A stretch of DNA of 64,000 bases from Glandiceps talaboti (taxonomy: Eukaryota; Hemichordata; Enteropneusta; Spengelidae). Shown piece after piece: positions 29,870 through 42,900 of the stretch. The notes beneath the pieces are model-generated. The model made no database searches and was not told where the DNA came from. It was given only the letters and a program-made list of their open reading frames with translations. The stretch covers positions 18,029,098 to 18,093,097 of the forward strand of contig NC_135560.1 in NCBI RefSeq assembly GCF_964340395.1. The letters are read 5' to 3'. How positions within the stretch are numbered: the stretch's first letter is position 1; each line of letters begins with the position of its first letter. Made by a program: the position numbers and the translations under genes.

Positions 29870-30140
29870 TGATATAACTCTTAGTTTTAATGACTCATTT
29901 GCATAATGAATGATTTTCATTAATTAGGCTATATCTTAAAAATGCACACTTGAAATTCAATATTTCATATATACTTCAAAAATAAGTAATCGCACATGTG
30001 CTGAAAAGCTTGGTAATGTGGCTTTTAGTTTTAAGGATCCATTTGCATAACTAATGATTTTGAGTAATTAGGCCATATGTACTCTTCAAATTGAATTATA
30101 TTTGGTACATACTTCAAACATAACTAATCGCATATGTTCT
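29870..30140. repeat. Diverged repeat of about 145 bp with an ATTTGCAT box (two units)
   Basis: Two units share AAGCTT, CTTTTAGTTTTA, ATTTGCATAA, TAATTAGGC and CTTCAAA(T) in the same order; the ATTTGCAT boxes begin at 29897 and 30041. The same family returns at 32040-32500. No coding capacity. Confidence 0.7.
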
Positions 30141-30823
30141 GTTGCATTCCAATAATTATTGTCTGTAGGAACAAAAATGTAAAGACATAAATCTCGTTGA
30201 CACTTGATGACAACTGAATGCGTCATGGGGTCACGTGTACTGTATAGTAATAAGGTGAGGACGGTTGCTCTCTTTACACCAGGATTAGCTTTACAGGACT
30301 ACGTGTAGTTATATTACTGACGTTATCAAGTGACTAAAGTCCAAGACTAACATAAATTGACAAACATCAGATCATTGCTGGCTGCAGTTAATCTGTATGG
30401 TTTGTGAGTATACTTAACCTGATACTTTTAGCATATAGCTTTATCTGCATGTCGTTGAGGTGTTGATACACAGTGTCAAGATCAGATTTAAATGGTGTAC
30501 AGTGTACAGGTGTAACACCTAATTTGCATATAGACGTGTTAGTAGAAACGATGTCTAGTGATTCTTATGAAGGGACGACCCAATATATAGCTTTGAAACT
30601 CTGAAAGTTTAACAAACCACTGAATCAAATAACCATTACCATTACACGACTCGGCTCACGTGTTTGTAGAACTTCAAAGTTTACACCTAGTTCTATTCAC
30701 AATCTGTCAAAGTAAGGGTACCTGAGATTGATTAGCATCATCTTGTCAGTCAACATATATTCAAGGTCATACTTCTCTACTGTTTTTACCTTCCATAAGG
30801 GAAGAAGGGGTAATACTATGCTG

Positions 30824-30863
<40 letters not shown>

Positions 30864-32030
30864 GTATGTGTCTGCCTGTGGACACGATATTTCAAAAATT
30901 ACTTCATGAATTATCCTTAATTTTGAAGGGAAAAAAATGCGAAGCCCGCATGAGGATATATTGCCCATCACCAGAAAAAAATATATGGGTAGGTTGAAAA
31001 GGTTTTTCATTTTTTCTGGCCTAATGTCGCATCTTTTTCAAAATAGTTGCCGAAAAGATGTCACATTCAAAGTAAAAAAAATGGATGGTGCTTTCTCAAA
31101 TAAGTAACACAACAAAATAATAATTTTCTTTACCCAACTCCCAAAACTGTTATGGCCTCGTTTATGTCGGAACCAAAGACTCAGTGAATTCTCCTTGTCA
31201 TTATCATTATAATGGACATTGAAGTTTGGATTTTGATGTCGAAGGTACAGCTCTGTTTACAAATTTAGGGCCATTCTTTCCATAGCAAATTGTCGCTTCA
31301 AAATGAATTGCGAAATAACGCTAGTATCGGTGCAATGAGATAAATATATCAAATAACATTTTAACCAAAGACAACGTCGAACACAAATTGAAAGAAATAT
31401 CTTCAAATAATGGATCTTAAACTGCGTACCTAGTTTAATAGTTTTTCAGGGCCACCAAATTTTCCAAAAAGAGATCTGCCGTTTTATCAGCATGAACTGT
31501 TTTAATATAAGGAACAAGATGTAAATGAGATCGAGCGCATCTTTGGAGTCACTGTATGCAACAGGCGACCTCACGTTGAACGACTTTTTCCGTTTTTTTT
31601 TGTTTTTTTTGTTTTGCTTTTTTGAGTTTCACTCGCTGACTTTATAATTGCGACTTGCTATCTTCAAATGAAGGAGACTTTCAAGACTGTTACTCGCGGA
31701 AAATGCACAGTGCATGTGCGCACTTCTTTTGTACTTTCCCGCACAAAGAATTTTTAATTTGCTGCAAAAAGTTACAATTTTTAACTGGATACATTTTTAT
31801 TCAAAGTTAAGCCAGGGTATAATAGCGATATAAGATACATATTAGCCAGGAGTCAGTGTACAGTCACTTAAGTGAACTATCCATTTAAATCGCGCATGCT
31901 AGGAATCGTCACGTAAATAACGATTTTAATAGCATCGCTATGTATTCAAAAAGTAGCTTTTTTCTTGTTTTTTTCCAAAATCTCAGGGGGCAGCTGCCCC
32001 CTTGCCCCCCCCCCCCCCGCAGGCTACGGT
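30141..32030. other. Gene-free interval with a possible transposon end
   Basis: No coding frame is recognised. It contains a (CTGT)n microsatellite, T-rich runs at 31590-31625, and at 31985-32030 the perfect palindrome GGGGGCAGCTGCCCCC followed by a poly-C run and GCAGGCTACGGTAC. That last block looks like the end of a DNA transposon, but I find no matching other end. Confidence 0.45.
30822..30862. repeat. (CTGT)n microsatellite
   Basis: About nine CTGT units. Confidence 0.95.
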
Positions 32031-32039
32031 ACTACAATG

Positions 32040-32500
32040 TATCTTAAGAATGCCAACTTCGAATTTCATGTAATTGGGTATATGTATTGATGATAATAAA
32101 GTGTACGCGTTTCTTATAGTTTTCTATTGTCCTGAGTCATTTGCATAATTAGTGATTTTTGATATTTAGGCAGAAGATATTAGAATGCATGCTTCAAATT
32201 TCGTAAACTGTAGTGCATCATACACCATCCATAACAAAACACACATGCGCTGTAAAGCTTGTTGATGTAGCTTTTAGTTTTAGTGAATACTAGTTTGCAT
32301 AATTAAAGGTTTTTGATAATTAAACAAAATCTTAAGAATGTAAGTTTCAAATTTCATATAGTTTGGTGCATGCATGTACAATCACAAAGCAAACATGTAT
32401 TAGGTAGTTTTTTATGTAGGTTATAATTGTGATCTGTAATTTGCATAAGTAATCACTTTTGGTAATTAGGCAATCTCTTTAGACTGCAAGCGTTTAATTT
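32040..32500. repeat. Diverged repeat of about 150 bp with an ATTTGCAT box (three units)
   Basis: Three units of the family seen at 29870-30140. Their TTTGCATAA boxes lie at about 32140, 32293 and 32440, spaced 154 and 146 bp, each followed by a TAATTAGGC-like box and then TTCAAATTTC. The array ends about 280 bp before the giant inverted repeat. Confidence 0.7.
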
Positions 32501-32777
32501 CCGATAGTTCGAGTCGTGCATTGGTGGTAAAAGGGGACATCTTATAGTTATACCTCCATAGATGAAAGAAAACAAGCCGCTATTAAACAAGCTCCAGTTT
32601 CAGCAAAAAAATCTATTCTTTCTCAAAAAGTACATTGACGTTGAATCTTTAGTTTATAGTTTAGGTACTGAAACCAGGCAGTATAATTTAGTAAAACGGA
32701 ATAACAGTTTCTTTTGGTCATTGCTCACCTTTGGCCGTGACACCAGTATCTCGTGACACTTTGAACTTTGACTTGGG

Positions 32778-32992
32778 TTTCTTGTTATACAGTAATTTAA
32801 CAGTAAGCTAGAGGGTTTGATGTTGAAGGTCAAAGGTCATATCTGCCTGCTTCCAATGTCTGCTGTCTGTGTCTGCCTGCGACTAAGTTGAAGCAGGCAG
32901 ACACAGGCAGCAAACAATGGAAGCAGGCAGAAATGACCTTTGACCTTGAACATCGAACCCTCTAGCTTACTGTCAAATTACTGTATAGCAAG
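32778..32992. repeat. Hairpin formed by two copies of the inverted-repeat terminus
   Basis: The bases from CTTGTTATACAGTAATTT (about 32780) through GCTAGAGGG, GGTCAAAGGTCA and TCTGCCTGC return inverted at 32889-32992. The left end of the giant element thus carries an extra, diverged, reversed copy of its own terminal 105 bp, giving a hairpin of about 215 bp. The right end has only one copy. Confidence 0.85.
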
Positions 32993-33380
32993 AAACAAGG
33001 ACTTTACCTTTCTTTATCAGTTTCACAGACTTTCAGAAGTGATAAATCATAGAAGTACCATAATATAAGACATAAATGAAAACCTGAAGTAACTTTTAAA
33101 AAAAAAATATTCCTATGCAATGTGATATTTACATGTTGTAAGTATTAACCAAACAATTATTTTCTCCCAATGCAAGAGTACTGTGTATTCACCATGCTTC
33201 AAAATACAGCTCTATGAAATTTGTATTATTAAAATTGGTTGTACTTAAATATTGTCTTTTACACCCTTCAAAGAGTTCACTATAATAATGGGAATGTTAC
33301 TAATTCATGGAAAGATGGGGTGCATTATGGGAAATTTCACTATTTCATACACAATTGAAATTCACTTTTCTCAGAAACCA

Positions 33381-36300
33381 TTGAGTGTGCACACTATTCA
33401 CGTATTAGGCCTAGTACACTACTATATGAGCTATCAAATGATATATGTGACTTTATATAAATTTCGTCTTTCATACCCAGCAGACACACTTTTAATTAAG
33501 AAATTATAGGAATATTTACAAATTTTGATGAAACTGCACATGCGTTTTCTTGCAAACAATTGAGTGTGCACATTATTCATATAGTAGGCTTAATAAAGTT
33601 ATATATAAGCTATGACATGATATATTTCACTTTTGATAGATTTCGTCGTTCACACCCAGCAGACACAGAAACATGTGGTGCATTCTGGGAAATTTCATTA
33701 TTTCATACACAAATCAAAATCATTTTTCTAGCAAACCATTGAGTGTGCACACTATTCATGTATTAGGCCTAGTACACTACTATATGAGCTATTCAAGAAT
33801 ATATGTGACTTTATATAAATTTCGTCTTTCATACCCAGCAGACACACCTTCATTCAGGAAATTATAGGAATATTTACAAATTTTGAGGAAACTGCACATG
33901 CGTTTTCTTGCAAACAATTGAGTGTGCACATTACTCATATAGTAGGCTTAATACAGTTATATATAAGCTATAACATGATATATTTCACTTTTGATAAATT
34001 TCATCGTTGATACCCAGCAGACACAGAAAGATGTGATGCATTATGGGATATTTCATTATTTCATACAAAAATCAAATTCACTTTTCTAGCAAACCATTGA
34101 GTGTGCACACTATTCATGTATTAGGCCTAGTACACTACTATATGAGCTATTCAAGAATATACGTGACTTTATATAAATTTCGTCTTTCATACCCAGCAGA
34201 CACACTTTTATTTAGGAAATTATAGGAATATTTACAAATTTTGATGAAACTACACGTGCATTTTCTGGCAAACAATTGAGTGTGCACACTATTCACCTAT
34301 TAGGCCTAGTACAATATCATATCAGCTATTATATGATATATGTGACTTTATATAAATTTTGTCTTTCATACCCAGCAGACACACTTTTATTTATACAATT
34401 ATAGCAATATTTACAAGTTTTGACGAAACTGCACATGTGTTTTCTTGCAAACAATTGAGTGTGCACATTATTCATATAGTAGGCTTAATACAGTTATATA
34501 TAAGCTATGACATGATATATTTCACTTTTGATAAATTTCATCGTTGATACCCAGCAGACACAGAAAGATGTGATGCATTATGGGAAATTTCACTATTTCA
34601 AACACAAATCAAATTCACTCTTCTAGCGAACCATTGAGTGTGCACACTATTCACGTATTAGGCCACGTACACTACTATATGAGCTATTATATGATATATG
34701 TGACTTTATATAAATTTCTTCTTTCATACCCAGCAGACACACGTACATGTACACCTTCATTCAGGAAATTATAGCAATATTTACAAATTTTGGGTAAACT
34801 GCACATGCGTTTTCATGCAAACAATTGAGTGTGCACATTATTCATATAGTAGTGTTAATAAAGTTATATATAAGCTATAACATGATATATTTCACTTTTG
34901 ATAAATTTCGTCATTGATACCCAGCAGACATAGAAAGATGTGATGCATTATGGGAAATTTCACTATTTCAAACACAAATCAAATTCACTTTTCTAGTAAA
35001 CCATTGAGTGTGCACACTATTCACATATTAGGACTAGTACACTACTATATGAGCTATTGTATGATATATGTGACTTTATATAAATTTCGTCTTTCATACC
35101 CAGCAGACACACTTTTATTTAGGAAATTATATAGGAATATTTACAAATTTTGATGAAACTACACACGCGTTTTCTTGCAAACAATTGAGTGTGCACACTA
35201 TTCACCTATTAGGCCTAGTACAATATCATATCAGCTATTATATGATATATGTGACTTTATATAAATTTTGTCTTTCATACCCAGCAGACACAGAAAGATA
35301 TGGTGCATTCTGGGAAATTTCATTATTTCATACACAAATGAAATTCACTATTCGAGCAAACCATTGAGTGTGCACACTATTCACGTATTAGGCCTAGTAC
35401 ACTACTATATGAGTTATTAAATGATATATGTTACTTTATATAAATTTCGTCTTCCATACCCAGCAGACAGACTTTTATTCATACAATTATAGGAATATTT
35501 ACAAATTTTGATGAACTGCACATGCGTTTTCTTGCAAACAATTGAGTGTGCACATTATTCATATAGTAGGCTTAATACACTTATATATAAGCTATAACAT
35601 GATATATTTCACTTTTGATAAATTTCGTCGTTCACACCCAGCAGACACAGAAAGCTGTGATGCATTATGGGAAATTTCACTATTTCATACACAAATGAAA
35701 TTCACTTTTCTAGCAAGCCATTCAGTGTGCACACTATTCACGTATTAGGCCTAGTACACTACTATATGAGCTATTATATGATATATGTGACTTTATATAA
35801 ATTTCGTCTTTCATACCCACCAGACACACTTTTATTTATACAATTATAGGAATATTTACAAATTTTGATGAAACTACACATGCGTTTTCTTGCAAACAAT
35901 TGAGTGTGCACACTATTCACCTATTAGGCCTAGTACAATATCATTTTAGCTATTATATGATATATGTGACTTTATATAAATTTCGTCAGTGATACCCAGC
36001 AGACACAGAAACATATGGTCAGTCTGGGAAATTTCATTATTTCATACACAAATTAAATTCACTTTTCTAGCAAACCATTGAGTGTGCACACTATTCACGT
36101 AGTAGGCCTAGTACACTACTATATCAGCTTTCAAATGATATATGTGACTTTATATAAATTTCATCTTTCATACCCAGCAGACACACTTTTATTTAGGAAT
36201 TTAATTATAGGAATATTTACAAATTTTCATGAAACTACATGTGCGTTTTCTTGCAAACAATTGAGTGTGCACACTATTCATCTATTAGGCCTAGTACATT
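33381..36300 (+). repeat. 179-bp satellite, rightward arm, about 16 units
   Basis: Units start TTGAGTGTGCACACTATTCA at 33381, 33560, 33739, 34097, 34276, 34455 and so on, a steady 179-bp spacing. Two main types tend to alternate, giving a 358-bp dimer. Type A has TTAGGCCTAGTAC and GTGACTTTATATAAATTT; type B has GTAGGCTTAATA and TTTCACTTTTGATAAATTT. All units carry the 10-bp palindrome GTGTGCACAC or a close variant, and TACCCAGCAGACACA. The short frames here (about 60 codons, reading LSVHTIHVLGLVHYYMSY) are side products of repetition. Confidence 0.95.
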
Positions 36301-36311
36301 AGCTGATATAA

Positions 36312-39300
36312 TATTGTACTAGGCCTTATAGGTGAATAGTGTGCACACTCAATGGTTTGCTAGAAAAGTGGGTTTGATTTGTGTATGAAATAGTGAAATT
36401 TCCCATAATGCACCACATCTTTCTGTGTCTGCTGGGTATGAAAGACAAAATTTATCAAAAGTGAAATATATCATGTTATAGCTTATATATAGCTTTATTA
36501 AGCCTACTATACGAATAGGGTGCACACTCAATTGTTTGCAAGAAAACGCACATGAAGTTTCAACAAATTAGTAAATATTGCTATAATTTCCTGAATGAAG
36601 GCGTGTCTGCTGGGTATAAAAGACAAAATTTATTTAAAGTCACATGTATCATATGATAGCTGATATAGTATTGTACTATACCTAATACGTGAATAGTGTG
36701 CACACTCAATGGTTCTCTAGAAAAGTGTGTTTGATTTGTGTATGAAATAGTGAAATTTCCCAGAATGCACCACATGATTCTGTGTCTGCTGGGTATCAAT
36801 GACGAAATTCATGAAAAGTGAAATATATCATGTTATAGCTTATATATAACTTTATTAAGCCTACCAAACGAATAGTGTGCACACTCAATTGTTTGCAAGA
36901 AAGCGCACATGAAGTTTCACCAAATAAAATATTGCTATAATTTCCTAAATAAAGGCGTGTCTGCTGGGTATAAAAGACGAAATTTATTTAAAGTCACCTA
37001 TATCATATGATAGCTGATATAGTATTGTACTAGGCCTAATAGGTGAATAGTGTGCACACTCAATTGTTTGCCAGAAAATGCACGTGTAGTTTCATCAAAA
37101 TTTGTAAATATTCCTATAATTTCCTAAATAAAAGTGTGTCTGCTGGGTATGAAAGACGAAATTTATATAAAGTCACGTATATTCTTGAATAGCTCATATA
37201 GTAGTGTACTAGGCCTAATACATGAATAGTGTGCACACTCAATGGTTTGCTAGAAAAGTGAATTTGATTTTTGTATGAAATAATGAAATTTCCCATAATG
37301 CACCACATCTTTCTGTGTCTGCTGGGTATGAAAGACAAAATTTATGAAAAGTGAAATATATCATGTTATAGCTTATATATAGCTTTATTAAGTCTACTAT
37401 ACGAATAGTGTGCACACTCAATTGTTTGCAAGAAAACACACATGAAGTTTCACCAAATTAGTAAATAATGCTATAATTTCCTAAATAACAGCATGTCTGC
37501 TTGGTATAAAAGACGAAATTTATTTAAAGTCACCTATATCATATAATAGCTGATATAATATTGTACTAGGCCTTATAGGTGAATAGTGTGCACACTCAAT
37601 GGTTTGCTAGAAAAGTGGGTTTGATTTGTGTATGAAATAGTGAAATTTCCCAGAATGCACCACATCTTTCTGTGTCTGCTGGGTATAAACGACGAAATTT
37701 ATCAAAAGTGAAATATATCATGTTATAGCTTATATATAACTGTATTAAGCTTACTATATGAATAGTGTGCACACTCAATTGTTCGCAAGAAAACGCATGT
37801 GCAATTTCAGCAAAATTTGTAAATATTCCTATTATTTTATAAATAAAAGTGTGTCTGCTGGGTATGAAACACGAAATTTATATAAAGTCACATATATCAT
37901 TTAATAGCTCATATAGTAGTGTACTAGGCCTAATACATGAATAGTGTGCACACTCAATGGTTTACTAGAAAAGTGAATTTGATTTGTGTTTGAAATAGTG
38001 AAATTTCCCATAATGCATCACATCTTTCTGTGTCTGCTGGGTATCAACGACAAAATTTATCAAAAGTGAAATATATCATGTCATAGCTTATATATAACTG
38101 TATTAAGCCTACTATATGAATAATGTGCACACTCAATTGTTTGCAAGAAAACACATGTGCAGTTTCGTCAAAACTTGTAAATATTGCTATAATTGTATAA
38201 ATAAAAGTGTGTCTGCTGGGTATGAAAGACAAAATTTATCAAAAGTGAAATATATCATTTAATAGCTCATATAGTAGTGTACTAGGCCTAATACATGAAT
38301 AGTGTGCACACTCAATGGTTTGCTTGAAATGTGCATTTGATTTGTGTATGAAATAGTGAAATTTCCCAGAATGCACCACATCTTTCTGTGTCTGCTGGGT
38401 ATCAACGACGAAATTTATCAAAAGTGAAATATATCATGTCATAGCTTATATATAACTTTATTAAGCCTACTATGCGAATAGTGTGCACACTCAATTTTTT
38501 GCAAGAGAACGCATCTGCAGTTTCATCAAAACTTGTAAATATTGCTATAATTGTATAAATAAAAGTGTGTCTGCTGGGTATGAAAGACAAAATTTATATA
38601 AAGTCACATATATCATATAATAGCTGATATGATATTGTACTAGGCCTAATAGGTGAATAGTGTGCACACTCAATTGTTTGCCAGAAAATGCACGTGTAGT
38701 TTCATCAAAATTTGTAAATATTCCTATAATTTCCTAAATAAAAGTGTGTCTGCTGGGTATGAAAGACGAAATTTATATAAAGTCACGTATATTCTTGAAT
38801 AGCTCATATAGTAGTGTACTAGGCCTAATACATGAATAGTGTGCACACTCAATGGTTTGCTAGAAAAGTGAATTTGATTTTTGTATGAAATAATGAAATT
38901 TCCCATAATGCACCACATCTTTCTGTGTCTGCTGGGTATGAAAGACAAAATTTATGAAAAGTGAAATATATCATGTTATAGCTTATATATAGCTTTATTA
39001 AGTCTACTATACGAATAGTGTGCACACTCAATTGTTTGCAAGAAAACACACATGAAGTTTCACCAAATTAGTAAATAATGCTATAATTTCCTAAATAACA
39101 GCATGTCTGCTTGGTATAAAAGACGAAATTTATTTAAAGTCACCTATATCATATAATAGCTGATATAATATTGTACTAGGCCTTATAGGTGAATAGTGTG
39201 CACACTCAATGGTTTGCTAGAAAAGTGGGTTTGATTTGTGTATGAAATAGTGAAATTTCCCAGAATGCACCACATCTTTCTGTGTCTGCTGGGTATAAAC

Positions 39301-41730
39301 GACGAAATTTATCAAAAGTGAAATATATCATGTTATAGCTTATATATAACTGTATTAAGCTTACTATATGAATAGTGTGCACACTCAATTGTTCGCAAGA
39401 AAACGCATGTGCAATTTCAGCAAAATTTGTAAATATTCCTATTATTTTATAAATAAAAGTGTGTCTGCTGGGTATGAAACACGAAATTTATATAAAGTCA
39501 CATATATCATTTAATAGCTGATATAATATTTTACTAGGCCTAATACATGAATAGTGTGCACACTCAATGGTTTACTAGAAAAGTGAATTTGATTTGTGTT
39601 TGAAATAGTGAAATTTCCCATAATGCATCACATCTTTCTGTGTCTGCTGGGTATCAACGACAAAATTTATCAAAAGTGAAATATATCATGTCATAGCTTA
39701 TATATAACTGTATTAAGCCTACTATATGAATAATGTGCACACTCAATTGTTTGCAAGAAAACACATGTGCAGTTTCGTCAAAACTTGTAAATATTGCTAT
39801 AATTGTATAAATAAAAGTGTGTCTGCTGGGTATGAAAGACAAAATTTATCAAAAGTGAAATATATCATTTAATAGCTCATATAGTAGTGTACTAGGCCTA
39901 ATACATGAATAGTGTGCACACTCAATGGTTTGCTTGAAATGTGCATTTGATTTGTGTATGAAATAGTGAAATTTCCCAGAATGCACCACATCTTTCTGTG
40001 TCTGCTGGGTATCAACGACGAAATTTATCAAAAGTGAAATATATCATGTCATAGCTTATATATAACTTTATTAAGCCTACTATGCGAATAGTGTGCACAC
40101 TCAATTTTTTGCAAGAGAACGCATCTGCAGTTTCATCAAAACTTGTAAATATTGCTATAATTGTATAAATAAAAGTGTGTCTGCTGGGTATGAAAGACAA
40201 AATTTATATAAAGTCACCTATATCATATAATAGCTGATATGATATTGTACTAGGCCTAATAGGTGAATAGTGTGCACACTCAATTGTTTGCCAGAAAATG
40301 CACGTGTAGTTTCATCAAAATTTGTAAATATTCCTATAATTTCCTAAATAAAAGTGTGTCTGCTGGGTATGAAAGACGAAATTTATATAAAGTCACGTAT
40401 ATTCTTGAATAGCTCATATAGTAGTGTACTAGGCCTAATACATGAATAGTGTGCACACTCAATGGTTTGCTAGAAAAGTGAATTTGATTTTTGTATGAAA
40501 TAGTGAAATTTCCCATAATGCATCACATCTTTCTGTGTCTGCTGGGTATGAACGACAAAATCTATCAAAAGTGAAATATATCATGTCATAGCTTATATAT
40601 AACTGTATTAAGCCTACTATATGAATAATGTGCACACTCAATTGTTTGCAAGAGAACGCATCTGCAGTTTCATCAAAACTTGTAAATATTGCTATAATTG
40701 TATAAATAAAAGTGTGTCTACTGGGTATGAAAGACAAAATTTATATAAAGTCACATATATCATATAATAGCTGATATGATGTTGTACTAGGCCTAATAGG
40801 TGAATAGTGTGCACACTCAATTGTTTGCAAGAAAACGCATGTGCAGTTTAAAGTACATCAAAATTTGTAAATATTCCTATAATTTCCTGAATGAAGGTGT
40901 GTCTGCTAGGTATGAAAGACAAAATTTATATAAAGTCACATATATCATATAATAGCTCATATAGTAGTGTACTAGGCCTAATACGTGAATAGTGTGCACA
41001 CTGAATGGCTTGCTAGAAAAGTGAATTTGATTTGTGTTTGAAATAGTGAAATTTCCCATAATGCATCACATCTTTCTGTGTCTGCTGGGTATGAACGACG
41101 AAATCTATCAAAAGTGAAATATATCATGTTATAGCTTATATATAACTGTATTAAGCCTACTATATGAATAATGTGCACACTCAATTGTTTGCAAGAAAAC
41201 GCATGTGCAGTTTCCTCAAAACTTGTAAATATTGCTATAATTGTATAAATAAAAGTGTGTCTGCTGGGTATGAAATTTATATAAAGTCACATATATCATA
41301 TAATAGCTCATATAGGAGTGTACTAGGCCTAATAGGTGAATAGTGTGCACACTGAATGGTTTGCTAGAAAAATGATTTTGATTTGTGTATGAAATAATGA
41401 AATTTCCCAGAATGCACCATATGTTTCTGTGTCTGCTGGGTATCAACGACGAAATTTATCAAAAGGGAAATATAACATGTTATAGCTTATATATAACTGT
41501 ATTAAACCTACTATATGAATAATGTGCACACTCAATTGTTTGCAAGAAAACGCACGTGCAGTTTCATCAAAATTTGTAAATATTCCTATAATTTCTTAAT
41601 TAAAAGTGTGTCTGCTGGGTATGAAAGACGAAATTTATATAAAGTCACATATATCATTTGATAGCTCATATAGTAGTGTACTAGGCCTAATATGTGAATA
41701 GTGTGCACACTGAATGGTTTGCGAGAAAAG
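36312..41730 (-). repeat. 179-bp satellite, leftward arm, about 30 units
   Basis: The same A and B units as the rightward arm, in reverse orientation, about twice as many. The excess is partly explained by a 1,610-bp block (nine units) present twice in full and a third time in part. Confidence 0.95.
37040..40500 (-). repeat. 1,610-bp higher-order repeat, two full copies plus a partial third
   Basis: Sequence at about 37040-38650 returns at 38650-40260 almost base for base (for example CCAGAAAATGCACGTGTAGT at a constant 1,610-bp offset), and the first part comes a third time at 40260-40500. Few differences are seen, such as a different short block near 37900 against 39510. 1,610 bp is nine 179-bp units within a base. 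Confidence 0.93.
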
Positions 41731-42212
41731 TGAATTTCAATTGTGTATGAAATAGTGAAATTTCCCATAATGCACCCCATCTTTCCATGAATTAGTAACA
41801 TTCCCATTATTATAGTGAACTCTTTGAAGGGTGTAAAAGACAATATTTAAGTACAACCAATTTTAATAATACAGATTTCATAGAGCTGTATTTTGAAGCA
41901 TGGTGAATACACAGTACTCTTGCATGGGGAGAAAATAATTGTTTGGTTAATACTTACAACATGTAAATGTCACATTGCATAGGAATATTTTTTTTTTAAG
42001 TTACTTCGGGTTTTCATTTATGTCTTATATTATGTTACTTCTATGATTTATCACTTCTGAAAGTCTGTGAAACTGATAAAGAAAGGTAAAGTCCTTGTTT
42101 CTTGCTATACAGTAATTTGACAGTAAGCTAGAGGGTTCGATGTTCAAGGTCAAAGGTCATTTCTGCCTGCTTCCATTGTTTGCTGCCTGTGTCTGCCTGC
42201 TTCAACTTAGTC

Positions 42213-42900
42213 TGCCTGCGTCAACATAGTATGGTATTAGTACGTACTGTAAATACTTTAACTAGACGAATCAGGGTTATGCACGACATCTTGTATGATT
42301 ACGAGGTATGTAAGCGTCTCGTTTCGTTATTAGTTGACAATATGTCGTACATGCGTAGCAATTCACCGTGTAACAATGAGAGTGAACCATGGTGTACATG
42401 TACTGCTAAGTGTACATGTAATCATGGATCTAGTATCTATTATTGTTATTGAGATGATAGATCCATGTTGTAACACACCAATGCACAGTCCCGCTAGGCG
42501 GATTGTGACCAATGCTTTGTAACATTAATTAGACTCTCTTACAGTCCTCGGAACATCGCATCGCCAAAAGGGTTGTTTTGTATGTACCGCATAATTGTAC
42601 TCAAATATCAGGGCATCGCAGTAACGTACACGGAGCATTGCAGTAACACGTCAACAAATGATATGTGGTCGATGAGGGCCACAGTTCAAGGACGTTCAAA
42701 TACAGTTAGGGGTGAGCCATTTGATTTCTGGTGGGGGGGGGAGGAGGATTTTGAGGAAAGAAAATTGTCGACAGGTGAAGGAGGATTTGATCCCTTGAGA
42801 AGAAAAAATAGTCAAAGAGACATAAAGTAAAAAAAAATTGTTGTGATGTGTGCTGAAGTCAGCTAAATAAGGGAAGGGGACTTTCGTTAATCCCGAAGGT
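42213..42900. other. Gene-free interval
   Basis: No coding frame or known repeat is recognised, apart from a G run near 42733-42741. Confidence 0.4.

Larger units (their letters stand above)
32881..42212. mobile_element. Giant foldback-like inverted repeat (9.3 kb) with satellite arms
   Basis: The left end (from GACTAAGTTGAAGCAGGCAG at 32881) and the right end (to 42212) are inverted copies. About 500 bp of single-copy sequence (33000-33370 against 41700-42090) is nearly identical between the ends, with only scattered single-base and A-run differences. Inside lie two arrays of one 179-bp satellite, about 16 units rightward and about 30 leftward, which meet around 36306 with a spacer of about 15 bp. 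No frame longer than about 90 codons exists and none resembles a transposase. The plan (long inverted repeats built of tandem repeats) recalls foldback elements such as Drosophila FB and sea urchin TU. No target duplication is recognised. Whether it is mobile or a fold-back duplication of a satellite block is open. Confidence 0.85.

Noticed and set aside
31985-32030. A complete DNA transposon ending in GCAGGCTACGGTAC
   Set aside because: No inverted partner end was found within the preceding kilobases, so only a possible fragment is noted.
36290-36320. The giant palindrome as a simple assembly fold-back error
   Set aside because: The arms differ in unit number and at many bases, and only one carries the 1,610-bp duplication, which a mechanical fold-back of one strand would not give. 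Not fully excluded without reads.
33381-41730. CRISPR-like regular spacing
   Set aside because: Units are adjacent with no unique spacers, and the window is plainly eukaryotic.
33252-41843. Many similar frames of 60-90 codons (reading LSVHTIHVLGLVHYYMSY and the like), suggesting a small-peptide family
   Set aside because: They recur because the 179-bp satellite recurs. 179 is not a multiple of three, the frames differ between unit types, and no splice or start context is kept.
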